The translations under genes were made by a program, and so were the position numbers. From Branchiostoma belcheri (lineage: Eukaryota; Chordata; Leptocardii; Amphioxiformes; Branchiostomatidae), in assembly GCF_001625305.1 (NCBI RefSeq), contig NW_017802813.1, positions 291,835-355,834 of the forward strand: a DNA stretch of 64,000 bases, given 5' to 3'. The notes beneath the pieces were generated by a model. It saw only the letters and a list, made by a program, of their open reading frames with translations, was not told the DNA's origin and did no database searches. Of this stretch, positions 58,001 to 64,000 are shown in pieces. The stretch's first letter is position 1. Each line of letters starts with the position of its first letter.

Positions 58001-61000
58001 TAGGGTGGTGCCCATCTCTGGTTCAGTAGCCCTTGGGCCACACAGTTGTGCAATTACTACAGCAGGGGGCTAGTCCACTGGTGGTGTTGTGTGTCTAACT
58101 CCCATACTCTTTCCCAAATGCTGAGTGCTAGTAAGCAGAGAAAGCAGTATGCAAGGGAGCAGGAAAAATCTGACAGAATAAGTTGTACTGATTTTTTTTC
58201 TCCCCCTTCCTATCCCCAGGGTTCGCCAGGTAAACCCGGACCTCCCGGTCCCAGTTGGAACTGGAGAACAGAGACAACCTCCAGGGGGAGCTATTGGAGA
58301 GAAAGGACAGATGGGAGATATGGGAATCAGGGTAAGTCTACTAGCTGTTATGAGGGCCTGCATGGGGGTAGTGATTACAAAATTCAATGCCAATTATAAA
58401 GTACGTTAAGTTCTCAGAACTCATCATGAACAATTTTGCATTATGGGTAATATACTGATTACAATATACGATGATTTTGGGTGACTGCCTACAGTTTACA
58501 AAGACTAATGGTGCTCTAGGAAAAGGGGTATGTAGGCCCTCTGTAATGGTTGGGTACAAACCAGGCTTGGTAAGGCTGTAAACAGTTCATATCAACAATA
58601 TACACAAATTGTACTCATGATTAGATAACATATGTTATTGCAAACTTTATGCTCCCAAGAAACTCATAGAAACTAATTTAGGACAAGAACTTCTCTCTGA
58701 AGTGAATAAGGAACAGTTCTGAAGGCTCAACTTTGATAGCTGCATGAGGAGGACCGATGATGATGATGTAGCCATAACAACAGTGAATGTTGTTTACTAC
58801 CCACTCCTTCGTATGTGATCTAAACAGCCAAACATGTTTCAGTCTGGAATCCTTTGGGAATGGAGCAGGAATCTCTTTGTGCCAGTTTTGTGGATACCAG
58901 GACAGCTGGGTAGGCTGGCTTGTCTCACGAAACGTCATCTTAAGCTTAAACATGTATCACGTCACACTTACAAATATTTCCGTTGTTTATCCGACAGGGT
59001 CCCACGGGTCCGAAGGGTCTGCCTGGTAACCCTGGTCCCCCGGGACCACCAGGACAGGTGAGTCACTTTTGTACCAGATAAGTTTATGTCAAGTTTGTAC
59101 AGATTTCTCTTATGATCTGTGTCAGTCAACAACTTTGCTGCCAAATGTACATTACACAGACCCACATTACCATTTAAGTTGTTGATGTTGATTTATCCTA
59201 AACTTACCTTCTACAACTGAATGCACAACACTTGTTAATTGATAGTCCATTGGGTACAATCTACATAAAGAAACTACCAACATGTAGTCATTCTTGAACT
59301 TGACTGGTTTTGATACATTGTGTCACGTTTATTCAAGGCAAAAGCGTAAAATTGAAAACATTGTCGAAGACAAAAATTGCTTTTCTGAATTTTCTTTAAG
59401 GAAGGAAGGCATGTCTTGAATTTTAATGTAAACTATGAGGCAGAATGCTATTCCTTATCTGAAACCACTGTTAGAAGTAGTCAGTGACCACACATGCGAT
59501 TGACACCTGATGCTGCGTGGCCGCAGGCCTCCAATCAATGTTTGTCCTACCAGACTTGGCAAAACTTTCTTACCGCTGGGAGGTCTGCGATATCAAAGAA
59601 TCCCGGGTCTTATAAAAGTTCTGCAGATTGTCATCTTCCCTCACCGTGCCAGGAAAGACTTGTGGCTGTACCAAATTGAAGCCACGGGTGTTCTAGCGTA
59701 CGTTGTCTCCCTGCACAATGATATACCAATTCAAAACTTCAGAGTAGATTTTCATGATAAGTCAATCTCTCATGACATCACTGCCTTCCAGAATAAACAT
59801 AAAACACACATTTCTTCAAGAAAAAAATTGACAATGCTGAAGCAGTGGTTATATTTTAAGAGGGGTCAAATGTTGACATTTGAGTAAATTCATAAAGACA
59901 TGCATAGATGCACAAATACTAATCTTAATATGTATACCTAAAGACCAAGGAGATGATACAACTGTAATTCACTTTTTGTCTGGGCGATTTTCAAGTAGGA
60001 GGTTGTCAGCCAGTTTGGAATCTATGTGACATACAGTATGAAAATTTAATTTAAAGTCTTTATCTGTTGGTTTGTCTGGTAGGTGATTGGTGGAGGTGGA
60101 GGTACTGTCGGTTTACTCGGACCCAAGGGACAACCGGGAGATCCAGGATTGGCTGGACCACGGGTAAGTCTTACAGATACAGCTGCCTCAATGTTACATA
60201 CCAGTACTTTTTCCATCTTGTGTGGTAAGATTGTAGAAAGCTTGCATGTCATTTGTAGCATTTCTAGCACATAAACATCTTTGACAGTCGTGAACATGTT
60301 AAAAAAAACTTAGGCATCTCCTGTGTGTCCTTGGTTGATCATTTGGAGTTTCAAAGATATGACAGAAAAGAAAATTGTTTGTTAATTTGCAAGGTCACAG
60401 TTACATGTTTTGTGAAGTTGTTTTGATGTTGTAATGTTTTTTTTCCACTTTCCTCAGGGTCCACCTGGACCAGCTGGTTCACCTGGCTTCCCAGGAGGCA
60501 AGGTATGTCATCATCATCATCATCATGGTTATCTGGTTGAAATATGTTAAGTGTATATGTCCAGGTGTAAATCACCTTGGAATACCTTGTCTTGCTCCAA
60601 AATGATGTAGGAAAACACATCAGACAAGGTGAACAGGTTGATGTTAAAACACAAGTTAATGTCTCCTTAATCATTACACAACATGGTAACGTTAATCCTA
60701 ACACTACATACTTCTCTTATTTGTATCAAAGTTATGCCTGGATGGTGAAAGAAGACATTAACTCTGTTTCTACTCAACAGGGTTATCCTGGAGACCCCGG
60801 ACGCCCCGGCTCACCCGGTGTTCCCGGACCTAAGGTGAGTCAGCGAGGCACCAGTTTTTGCTGTTTGTGATAACATGGAAACACTTCCATTTGGTATGAA
60901 GTACGAACAATTGACCAATGTAGCTGGGAAGAGAATTGGGCCTGATAACAGTACATGAAAGATATCCGTACTGGTGTCATTGATAATTTGTAAAACTTAA

Positions 61001-63508
61001 CATTCTCACAGGAAAAAAGATGTTCTATCATACACTTACCGGTAGTGGTTCTATCATACACTTCCTGGTATTCTCAACTTACATCACAGCCAATGCAATT
61101 ACACACATTGATCGATATTTTTCGTTGTGTAATTTACTTGACATGACTTAGGCATTATATACAAGACTTAGTAACACCATGTTATTGAGAAAACAACTAC
61201 TGTAGTGAGTAGCAGTAAAGACAGGTTCTAACTCCTTGTTGATCTTTGCAGGGTAATCCAGGTGAAAATGGTTATCCCGGAGCACCTGGCCCACCTGGCA
61301 GCCCTGCACCTGGGGTAAGGGATATTGCTCACCTTCGGAAAAGTCTTATCCTTTTTGTTAAAGAGGTTCATCAGTCACATACATGTATAGACGTTCATCA
61401 ATCAGTGACTGTTTTGAAAGGTAGCAAACACGTAACCCCAAATTATCGGCCCCAAATTGTATGTCTCGATCACGAAGTGACCTAGTGTCACGAGAACATG
61501 AGACTAGATCTTATCCGTTTTGTTTCAAGGCTAATCTTTTGTTGTTTGTTCTTAGTATTAACCACTTTTTCCTTGTTCTATGATCTACTTGTATGAAGTC
61601 ACACATGAAAAAGTGACTCAGTAAAGCCTTGCTTTAATATTAATAATGATGGAATTATTAATGTATCGGTGTATTACCCTGTAGTTCACTGGAACAGCTG
61701 GCCCACCCGGCCCCCCTGGTCCACCTGGACTGCCCGGCCCTACAGGAGCTAAAGGTTACCCTGGAGACAATGGAGGAAGTGGGCCCAGAGGACCACAGGG
61801 AGACCCGGGACCCGGAGGTCTACCCCGGGGCGCCCGGATCAGCCGGTCCTGTCGGAGTGGGCAGGAAGGGAGAGCCTGGTGCTCCAGGTACAAAAGCAGC
61901 ACAATTATTATATAACACGGCATGACAAAACATAACTTCAAAACTTAGACAATATTTTTTTGTCTGATTAATATAATGCAATGCAATGACATTGAGGATG
62001 TGAAAAATGGAAAGAGTTAATATGAATTTCCAAAGACGTTTGAGATCTCAACAAGTAGACAACTCTAACCAAACACACACAGAGGTCTCTTTCAACTTGT
62101 ATGACAGACCAGCTCATTTGGTGGCGTAACACTTGATTACAGAAGGTAGAAGTTAAGGTTTTAGAAAGGTCACTACTTGACGAGTCCCTTGTGAATGGAA
62201 TGTGGGGAAGACTAATAATTTGGTTCCTTGTTGCAGGTATACCCGGTAAGATGGGTCCCCAGGGTCCTGCAGGATTCCCTGGTGGCAAGGGAGAGCGTGG
62301 TATTCCCGGCCGCCCCGGAGCCAGCGTGGGTGTCATACCAGGCATGGACGGAGCCCCGGGAACCCCGGGTGGACCTGGACCCAAGGGTGACCCTGGCTTC
62401 CCCGGAGCACCAGGTGAGGAGGACTGGTGCACACTAAAGCCCAGTTTACATGGATTGTTAAAAAAAGCAATCATACTCTCCAGAAGTAGAACTAGAAAAG
62501 GCAATGAATTGGCAACTTGACAGCTGAGTTGGTACCATGTACCAGTCAACACTTGGCTTGGTTTGGTTTGGTTTATTACGATCAGTTCAGTTTTTGAAAA
62601 TCGACTTGCATGTACATTCAACTATGTCACATGAACAATCTCCATTCATGGGTGACGGAAACACAGCAGTTATGTTTTGACCCCACCTCCCAAGATTAAG
62701 AGTATGTGAAGGTTATATTTTTGCTGTAACTTGGATCTCTTGTACTTGCAGGTGAACCTGGTAGAACAACTGGCATTGGCCCCATCCCTGGTCCCCAGGG
62801 TCCCCCAGGACCCCCTGGTATTCCCGGAGGCAATGGGGAACCCGGCAGGCCTGGAGGTCCCGGCTTCCCTGGTGCTAAAGGTGAGGTTATTTATCTTTTT
62901 AGAATCTGAAGATATTGGAAAACTTACCTTTGTTAGGTATATTTGATGCTGCAAGGATGACCATGTGAAGGCCTCCTCATCAGCCTTGTTGATGACTGTA
63001 AACGGTATCTAAGTCACGACATCATGTACTGAAGTATCCAGAAGACTAAGCATGAGACAAATGACAATGGATTGACCTGTACGGAGATATACACTGATTT
63101 GATCTTTCAACTGTAGTGTAGAGTTAATCTGCTGCTATTTTACAGCCAAGAACAGTTATGTATATATTTGATGCCATTGGATCATTTCAGAAGATGTTAA
63201 ATTCTGCTTGTAAGACATGTGTAAATTGTTTGTGACAGAAGCTGTGTTGGCCCTTAGCTTTAAAAAAAAATGCTTCATTTGTAGGGTCTGGCTTCGAGTT
63301 TAACCTTGTGGTATTGTTTGTGGTATCAGGTGAGCGTGGAGGCAATTGTTTTGCCTGTCCTGGTGGGCAGAAGGGAGAGCGTGGTGACACAGGTGCACAG
63401 GGACCACCTGGCGGAGTCACGGCACCTGGACGTCCAGGCACACCTGGCCTGAAGGGAGAGCCTGGAACACCTGGTCTGCCTGGAACACCTGGAACACAAG
63501 GGCCTGAG
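31657..63508 (+). CDS. COL4A2-like: Type IV collagen alpha chain, alpha2-like (21 coding exons, 3' part outside window)
   Basis: This is the partner chain of the gene on its left, divergently transcribed. The spliced frame gives about 586 codons: a 16-residue signal peptide ending ALA, a 7S exon with [13 protein letters not shown], then Gly-X-Y repeats. GPIGPQG, CNGTQGDAG and the longer 7S cysteine spacing resemble vertebrate alpha2 more than alpha1. Exons start at 31657, 46779, 55026, 55337, 55613, 56098, 56379, 56802, 57082, 57311, 57754, 58220, 58998, 60083, 60458, 60781, 61252, 61685, 62237, 62752 and 63330. All junctions are GT-AG. Exons 12 (112 bp) and 18 (203 bp) are each one base too long to keep the Gly-X-Y frame. 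A strong splice acceptor directly before the ATG means an upstream non-coding exon exists. The helix continues past the window end. Confidence 0.94.
31705..35664 (+). other. alpha2-like intron 1, 5' part
   Basis: No exon found. It has an aacATGGCGGC motif at 31810 and a G13 run near 33129. A 187-codon minus-strand frame (32944-33507) has no recognisable domain. Confidence 0.7.
35665..36683. repeat. 1-kb duplicated block, copy A
   Basis: Matches 37746-38779 along its whole length with scattered substitutions and short indels, by eye roughly 97% identical. It ends at a 20-N gap. It contains no gene I recognise; the short open frames in both copies are not conserved in length. Confidence 0.85.
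36684..36703. other. Assembly gap (20 N)
   Basis: Twenty N. The uniform size equals the other gap and is probably a placeholder of unknown true length. Confidence 0.98.
36704..37745. mobile_element. Inverted-repeat insertion, left end hidden by an assembly gap
   Basis: The first 65 bases (ttccacctggtcacgtgact, ggcggggactgttcgctaat) recur inverted at about 37290-37354. The right part, 37355-37745, contains gtgggcgttcgc three times. It ends exactly where a second copy of the flanking DNA begins (37746). By symmetry a left counterpart of about 390 bp should sit in the gap at 36684-36703. Confidence 0.55.
36987..37017. repeat. (TA)n microsatellite
   Basis: About 15 TA units. Confidence 0.95.
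37746..38779. repeat. 1-kb duplicated block, copy B
   Basis: Second copy of 35665-36683, with an extra small indel around 38281-38296 and others. After 38779 the sequence continues (atgacatgctgcc) where copy A hits the gap. The pair is best explained as two haplotypes placed in tandem, one of them carrying the insertion at 36704-37745. Confidence 0.85.
38780..45019 (+). other. alpha2-like intron 1, middle part
   Basis: Six kb of AT-rich intron. Short direct repeat ttcatgcagagttaatgaaa twice at about 41480-41521. No gene or named repeat seen. Confidence 0.7.
45020..45751. mobile_element. Non-autonomous PIF/Harbinger-like DNA transposon (copy 3)
   Basis: Ends ggccgACTTTAGACTGACGAC and the complement of ggggcACTTTAGACTGACGAC, flanked by TTG (45017-45019 and 45752-45754). 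TTTAGAC recurs at 45027, 45082, 45550 and 45663. The scaffold, including CCCCCCGCTGAAGG, is shared with copy 2, but the spacers are built of CGACGG/CCGTCG words. The middle is similar to copy 1. Confidence 0.72.
46779..46844 (+). CDS. COL4A2-like: alpha2-like exon 2: 7S cysteine cluster
   Basis: Twenty-two codons: [15 protein letters not shown] then VGQKGNR. The four cysteines and the QKG start of the helix match the 7S region; the spacing recalls human alpha2 CGGRDCSGGCQC. Acceptor tactgcag, donor gtaagt, phase 0. Confidence 0.92.
46964..47126. repeat. Foldback (palindromic) repeat
   Basis: Left arm atctgagggccat...ttcagccaatcaggac and right arm gtcctgattggctgaa...atggccctcagat are inverted copies of about 65 bp around a ~30-bp centre. 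Confidence 0.85.
47127..50085 (+). other. alpha2-like intron 2, 5' part
   Basis: No exon, RNA or repeat family that I can support. Confidence 0.65.
50086..50219. repeat. Tandem duplication, ~80-bp unit
   Basis: gtgtaggagggatttttttt followed by at(a/t)gaaataag and aacaattcatcat occurs twice; the TIR element at 50233 follows directly. Confidence 0.8.
50233..51164. mobile_element. TIR DNA element with TATA target duplication (superfamily unassigned)
   Basis: Ends GGGCTTATTCACCACA and GTGGTGAATAAGCTC, flanked by TATA on both sides (50229-50232 and 51165-51168). Inverted similarity resumes further in, at gccattttggggct (50279 and its complement near 51105), giving imperfect arms of about 75 bp. 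The interior has only short frames and no transposase I recognise. It splits a local tandem repeat at 50086-50219. Confidence 0.65.
51512..51956. mobile_element. Truncated second copy of the hAT-like element, split by an assembly gap
   Basis: Homologous to 23812-24215: shared blocks acgcgcgtcggctc, gcgtcaatattcagcgccgtg, tctagtatgattcagggt and acatcaggtccg. Both terminal repeats are missing. A 20-N gap sits at 51774-51793, and the same ~50 bases occur on both sides of it. Confidence 0.8.
51774..51793. other. Assembly gap (20 N) between overlapping ends
   Basis: Twenty N, with 51723-51773 and 51794-51845 nearly identical, so the two contig ends overlap and the gap is probably negative. Confidence 0.97.
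52141..52570 (-). repeat. Two diverged ~130-bp repeats in one open frame
   Basis: Blocks 52141-52270 and 52436-52570 are homologous (cggcaaaaatacacattcgtgcatc versus cggtaaaaataaaaagacgtgcatc; short forms shown). On the minus strand a 179-residue frame (52141-52680) covers both, with [20 protein letters not shown] and [20 protein letters not shown]. No family recognised; probably part of an old transposable element. Confidence 0.55.
52681..55025 (+). other. alpha2-like intron 2, 3' part
   Basis: AT-rich sequence leading to the exon 3 acceptor; nothing else seen. Confidence 0.7.
55026..55160 (+). CDS. COL4A2-like: alpha2-like exon 3: start of triple helix
   Basis: Forty-five codons, fifteen perfect triplets, starting [26 protein letters not shown] resembles human alpha2 GPVGPQG. 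The donor gtacat is weak. Equivalent to left-gene exons 3 and 4 fused. Confidence 0.92.
55337..55381 (+). CDS. COL4A2-like: alpha2-like exon 4
   Basis: Encodes [15 protein letters not shown], 15 codons, phase 0, donor gtaagt. Counterpart of left-gene exon 5. Confidence 0.92.
55613..55675 (+). CDS. COL4A2-like: alpha2-like exon 5: conserved CNGT cysteine
   Basis: Twenty-one codons ending GLDGCNGTQ. Human alpha2 also has CNGTQ where alpha1 has CNGTK; this is one basis for the alpha2-like call. 63 bp, as in the left gene. Confidence 0.93.
56098..56151 (+). CDS. COL4A2-like: alpha2-like exon 6
   Basis: Encodes [18 protein letters not shown], 18 codons, phase 0. Same 54-bp length as left-gene exon 7. 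Confidence 0.92.
56379..56447 (+). CDS. COL4A2-like: alpha2-like exon 7
   Basis: Twenty-three codons, [13 protein letters not shown] then [10 protein letters not shown], with a register break at LALGG. Donor gtgggt. Same 69-bp length as left-gene exon 8. Confidence 0.91.
56802..56837 (+). CDS. COL4A2-like: alpha2-like exon 8 (its 3' end is duplicated downstream)
   Basis: Encodes [12 protein letters not shown], 12 codons, phase 0, donor gtgagt. The last 17 bases plus about 100 bases of intron are repeated at 56944-57065; the copy has lost its donor. Confidence 0.91.
56821..57065 (+). repeat. Tandem duplication of exon 8 end and intron
   Basis: Two units of about 123 bp (56821 and 56944). The second unit has a changed donor region (ttactgcggagttgg instead of ttaccggtgagttgg), so it is not used as an exon. 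Confidence 0.85.
57082..57144 (+). CDS. COL4A2-like: alpha2-like exon 9
   Basis: Twenty-one codons, starting [16 protein letters not shown] and ending GDPGLQ. Donor gtaggc. Counterpart of left-gene exon 10. Confidence 0.92.
57311..57346 (+). CDS. COL4A2-like: alpha2-like exon 10
   Basis: Encodes [12 protein letters not shown], 12 codons, phase 0. With exons 11 and 12 it covers the region held by the single exon 11 of the left gene. Confidence 0.91.
57754..57795 (+). CDS. COL4A2-like: alpha2-like exon 11
   Basis: Encodes [14 protein letters not shown], 14 codons, with the conserved two-residue interruption GLGF also seen in the left chain. Acceptor atattag, donor gtaagt. Confidence 0.91.
57976..58175. 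repeat. SINE-like fragment upstream of alpha2-like exon 12
   Basis: A block with tgtgtctaactcccatactc and aaatgctgagtgcta, preceded by a cccttgggccacac motif. It looks like the body of a short interspersed repeat known to me from marine invertebrates, but I cannot name the family with certainty. It sits about 45 bp before the exon 12 acceptor. Confidence 0.35.
58220..58331 (+). CDS. COL4A2-like: alpha2-like exon 12 (one-base frame anomaly)
   Basis: The exon is 112 bp between strong sites (ccccag, gtaagt) where phase 0 to 0 requires 111. The first part reads [11 protein letters not shown] and the last part reads [16 protein letters not shown] in the next frame. The switch falls at a CCC run near 58251, so one C is probably extra. 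In the helical frame the join would carry a [10 protein letters not shown] interruption. Confidence 0.88.
58998..59057 (+). CDS. COL4A2-like: alpha2-like exon 13
   Basis: Encodes [20 protein letters not shown], 20 codons, phase 0, donor gtgagt. Confidence 0.92.
59058..60082 (+). other. alpha2-like intron 13
   Basis: One kb; a 125-codon plus-strand frame (59510-59887) overlaps it but shows no domain, Gly-X-Y pattern or splice signals. Otherwise nothing seen. Confidence 0.65.
60083..60163 (+). CDS. COL4A2-like: alpha2-like exon 14
   Basis: Twenty-seven codons: [20 protein letters not shown] then PGLAGPR. The non-helical start VIGGGGG after GPPGQ is an interruption placed like human alpha1 GVPGQAQV. 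Acceptor tggtag, donor gtaagt. Confidence 0.89.
60458..60502 (+). CDS. COL4A2-like: alpha2-like exon 15
   Basis: Encodes [15 protein letters not shown], 15 codons, phase 0, donor gtatgt, immediately followed by a short (CAT)n run in the intron. Confidence 0.91.
60781..60834 (+). CDS. COL4A2-like: alpha2-like exon 16
   Basis: Encodes [18 protein letters not shown], 18 codons, six regular triplets, donor gtgagt. Confidence 0.92.
61252..61314 (+). CDS. COL4A2-like: alpha2-like exon 17
   Basis: Twenty-one codons, starting [16 protein letters not shown] and ending SPAPG, a small interruption before exon 18. Acceptor tttgcag, donor gtaagg. Confidence 0.91.
61685..61887 (+). CDS. COL4A2-like: alpha2-like exon 18 (one-base frame anomaly)
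   Basis: 203 bp, starting [15 protein letters not shown]. The next exon needs phase 1 at the join, which requires 202 bp. The helical frame runs to GPQGDPGP, then continues one frame over as [20 protein letters not shown]. The switch falls near a CCC run at about 61811. As in exon 12, one extra C explains it. Confidence 0.87.
62237..62413 (+). CDS. COL4A2-like: alpha2-like exon 19
   Basis: 177 bp, phase 1 to 1, starting [18 protein letters not shown], with the interruption [12 protein letters not shown] and ending GFPGAPG. Same length and phase as left-gene exon 20. Confidence 0.93.
62752..62880 (+). CDS. COL4A2-like: alpha2-like exon 20
   Basis: 129 bp, phase 1 to 1, starting [19 protein letters not shown] and ending GFPGAKG. 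Same length and phase as left-gene exon 21. Confidence 0.93.
63330..63508 (+). CDS. COL4A2-like: alpha2-like exon 21: C-x-x-C interruption
   Basis: 179 bp, phase 1 to 0, starting [18 protein letters not shown] and ending TPGTQGPE. The cysteine pair matches left-gene exon 22. Donor GAG|gtatgg is mediocre; the reading frame stays open about 40 codons into the intron. Confidence 0.9.
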
Positions 63509-63535
63509 GTATGGCAGCTTTCTATAAGTAAAATT

Positions 63536-63820
63536 GATATGGATTTGCCCAAAATAGTTACTCAAGCAACTGGATATAATTTTGGAAATGGTCAGACGGT
63601 TCAGGTAGCATCCACTACCTTTCAGCAGTGACACTAGAGAGTTGTCAGAAAAGCAGGTTTATAAGTACAGAGTAATGATTGATATGCAAGTAAGTGAAGA
63701 TGAATTTTTTAATAGTCCGTACTTATAGTGTCACTGACAAAAGGTAGTGGATGCTACCTGAACCATCTGACCATTTTCAAAATCATATCCAGTCGCTTAA
63801 GTAACAGTTTTTGGCATATC
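63536..63820. repeat. Long-arm foldback repeat just after alpha2-like exon 21
   Basis: Arms of about 100 bp (63536-63636 and 63726-63820). ggttcaggtagcatccacta on the left recurs inverted on the right. It begins 28 bases after the exon 21 donor. Looks like a foldback MITE; no short target duplication could be fixed. Confidence 0.85.
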
Positions 63821-64000
63821 TTATTACCTGGACGTCTTAACCTTCATCAACATATGGTGTAAATTTGTTTTGCATATCATAAGCAATATGTTGGTAGGAA
63901 CAAATGGTTGTATATATACTATATAGTCTACTGTCCATATATCCTTAATGAAGAGAGGGGGTTGAACTTTAATGGCTGTTGCCAGTAGCATATCCAACAA

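Noticed and set aside
59510-59887. 125-codon plus-strand frame in intron 13 as an exon.
   Set aside because: No Gly-X-Y pattern, and exons 13 and 14 join in frame without it.
61756-62621. Minus-strand Gly/Pro-rich frames opposite right-gene exons 18-19.
   Set aside because: Same strand-mirror effect; real splice sites and interruptions are on the plus strand.
1-64000. CRISPR arrays, bacterial operons, riboswitches or terminators.
   Set aside because: Intron-split collagen genes show this is animal nuclear DNA; no regularly spaced identical repeats with unique spacers were seen.
1-64000. Retrovirus, LTR or Polinton fossils.
   Set aside because: I saw no long terminal repeats or reverse transcriptase, integrase or capsid-like frames; the mobile DNA here is TIR elements, foldbacks and SINE-like pieces.

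Overview
The window comes from an animal nuclear genome, most likely a lancelet (Branchiostoma) or another invertebrate deuterostome. The evidence is small phase-0 GT-AG introns, type IV collagen genes of chordate layout, abundant small DNA transposons, and two places where the assembly looks like unmerged divergent haplotypes of a highly polymorphic animal. The organism call is an inference; no ribosomal or mitochondrial marker is present.

The window is dominated by two type IV collagen genes arranged head to head. The left gene is on the minus strand: 26 coding exons between 29255 and the left edge, about 872 codons, still inside the triple helix at base 1. The right gene is on the plus strand: 21 coding exons from 31657 to 63508, about 586 codons, still inside the helix at the end. 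Each starts with a signal-peptide exon, then a small exon with the four cysteines of the 7S domain, then many short Gly-X-Y exons. The left chain looks alpha1-like ([16 protein letters not shown]) and the right chain alpha2-like ([25 protein letters not shown]). The two starts lie about 2.4 kb apart and flank one TATA motif at 29353-29362. This is the divergent layout known for vertebrate COL4A1/COL4A2 and for the fly pair. In basement membrane the two chains would form a heterotrimer, and divergent transcription would keep their supply matched.

Region by region: 1-12320 holds exons 26 to 2 of the alpha1-like gene, with short introns. 12321-29162 is its first intron (16.8 kb), containing tandem repeats (12926-13475, 20990-21680), two Harbinger-like elements (9535-10146 lies in intron 3; 18698-19468 in intron 1) and a hAT-like element (23296-24261). 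29163-31704 is the promoter region with both signal-peptide exons. 31705-46778 is the first coding-side intron of the alpha2-like gene. It contains a 1-kb duplication around a 20-N gap and a third Harbinger-like element (45020-45751). 46845-55025 is the next large intron, with a TIR element (50233-51164), a second copy of the hAT-like element split by another 20-N gap, and an internal duplication at 52141-52570. 55026-63508 holds the remaining alpha2-like exons, with a long-arm foldback repeat after the last one.

The exon lengths of the two collagen genes match in order (63-54-69-36-63 and 177-129-179 bp), which shows they are paralogues. Two right-gene exons each carry one extra base in a CCC run that breaks the Gly-X-Y frame; sequence error is the likeliest cause.
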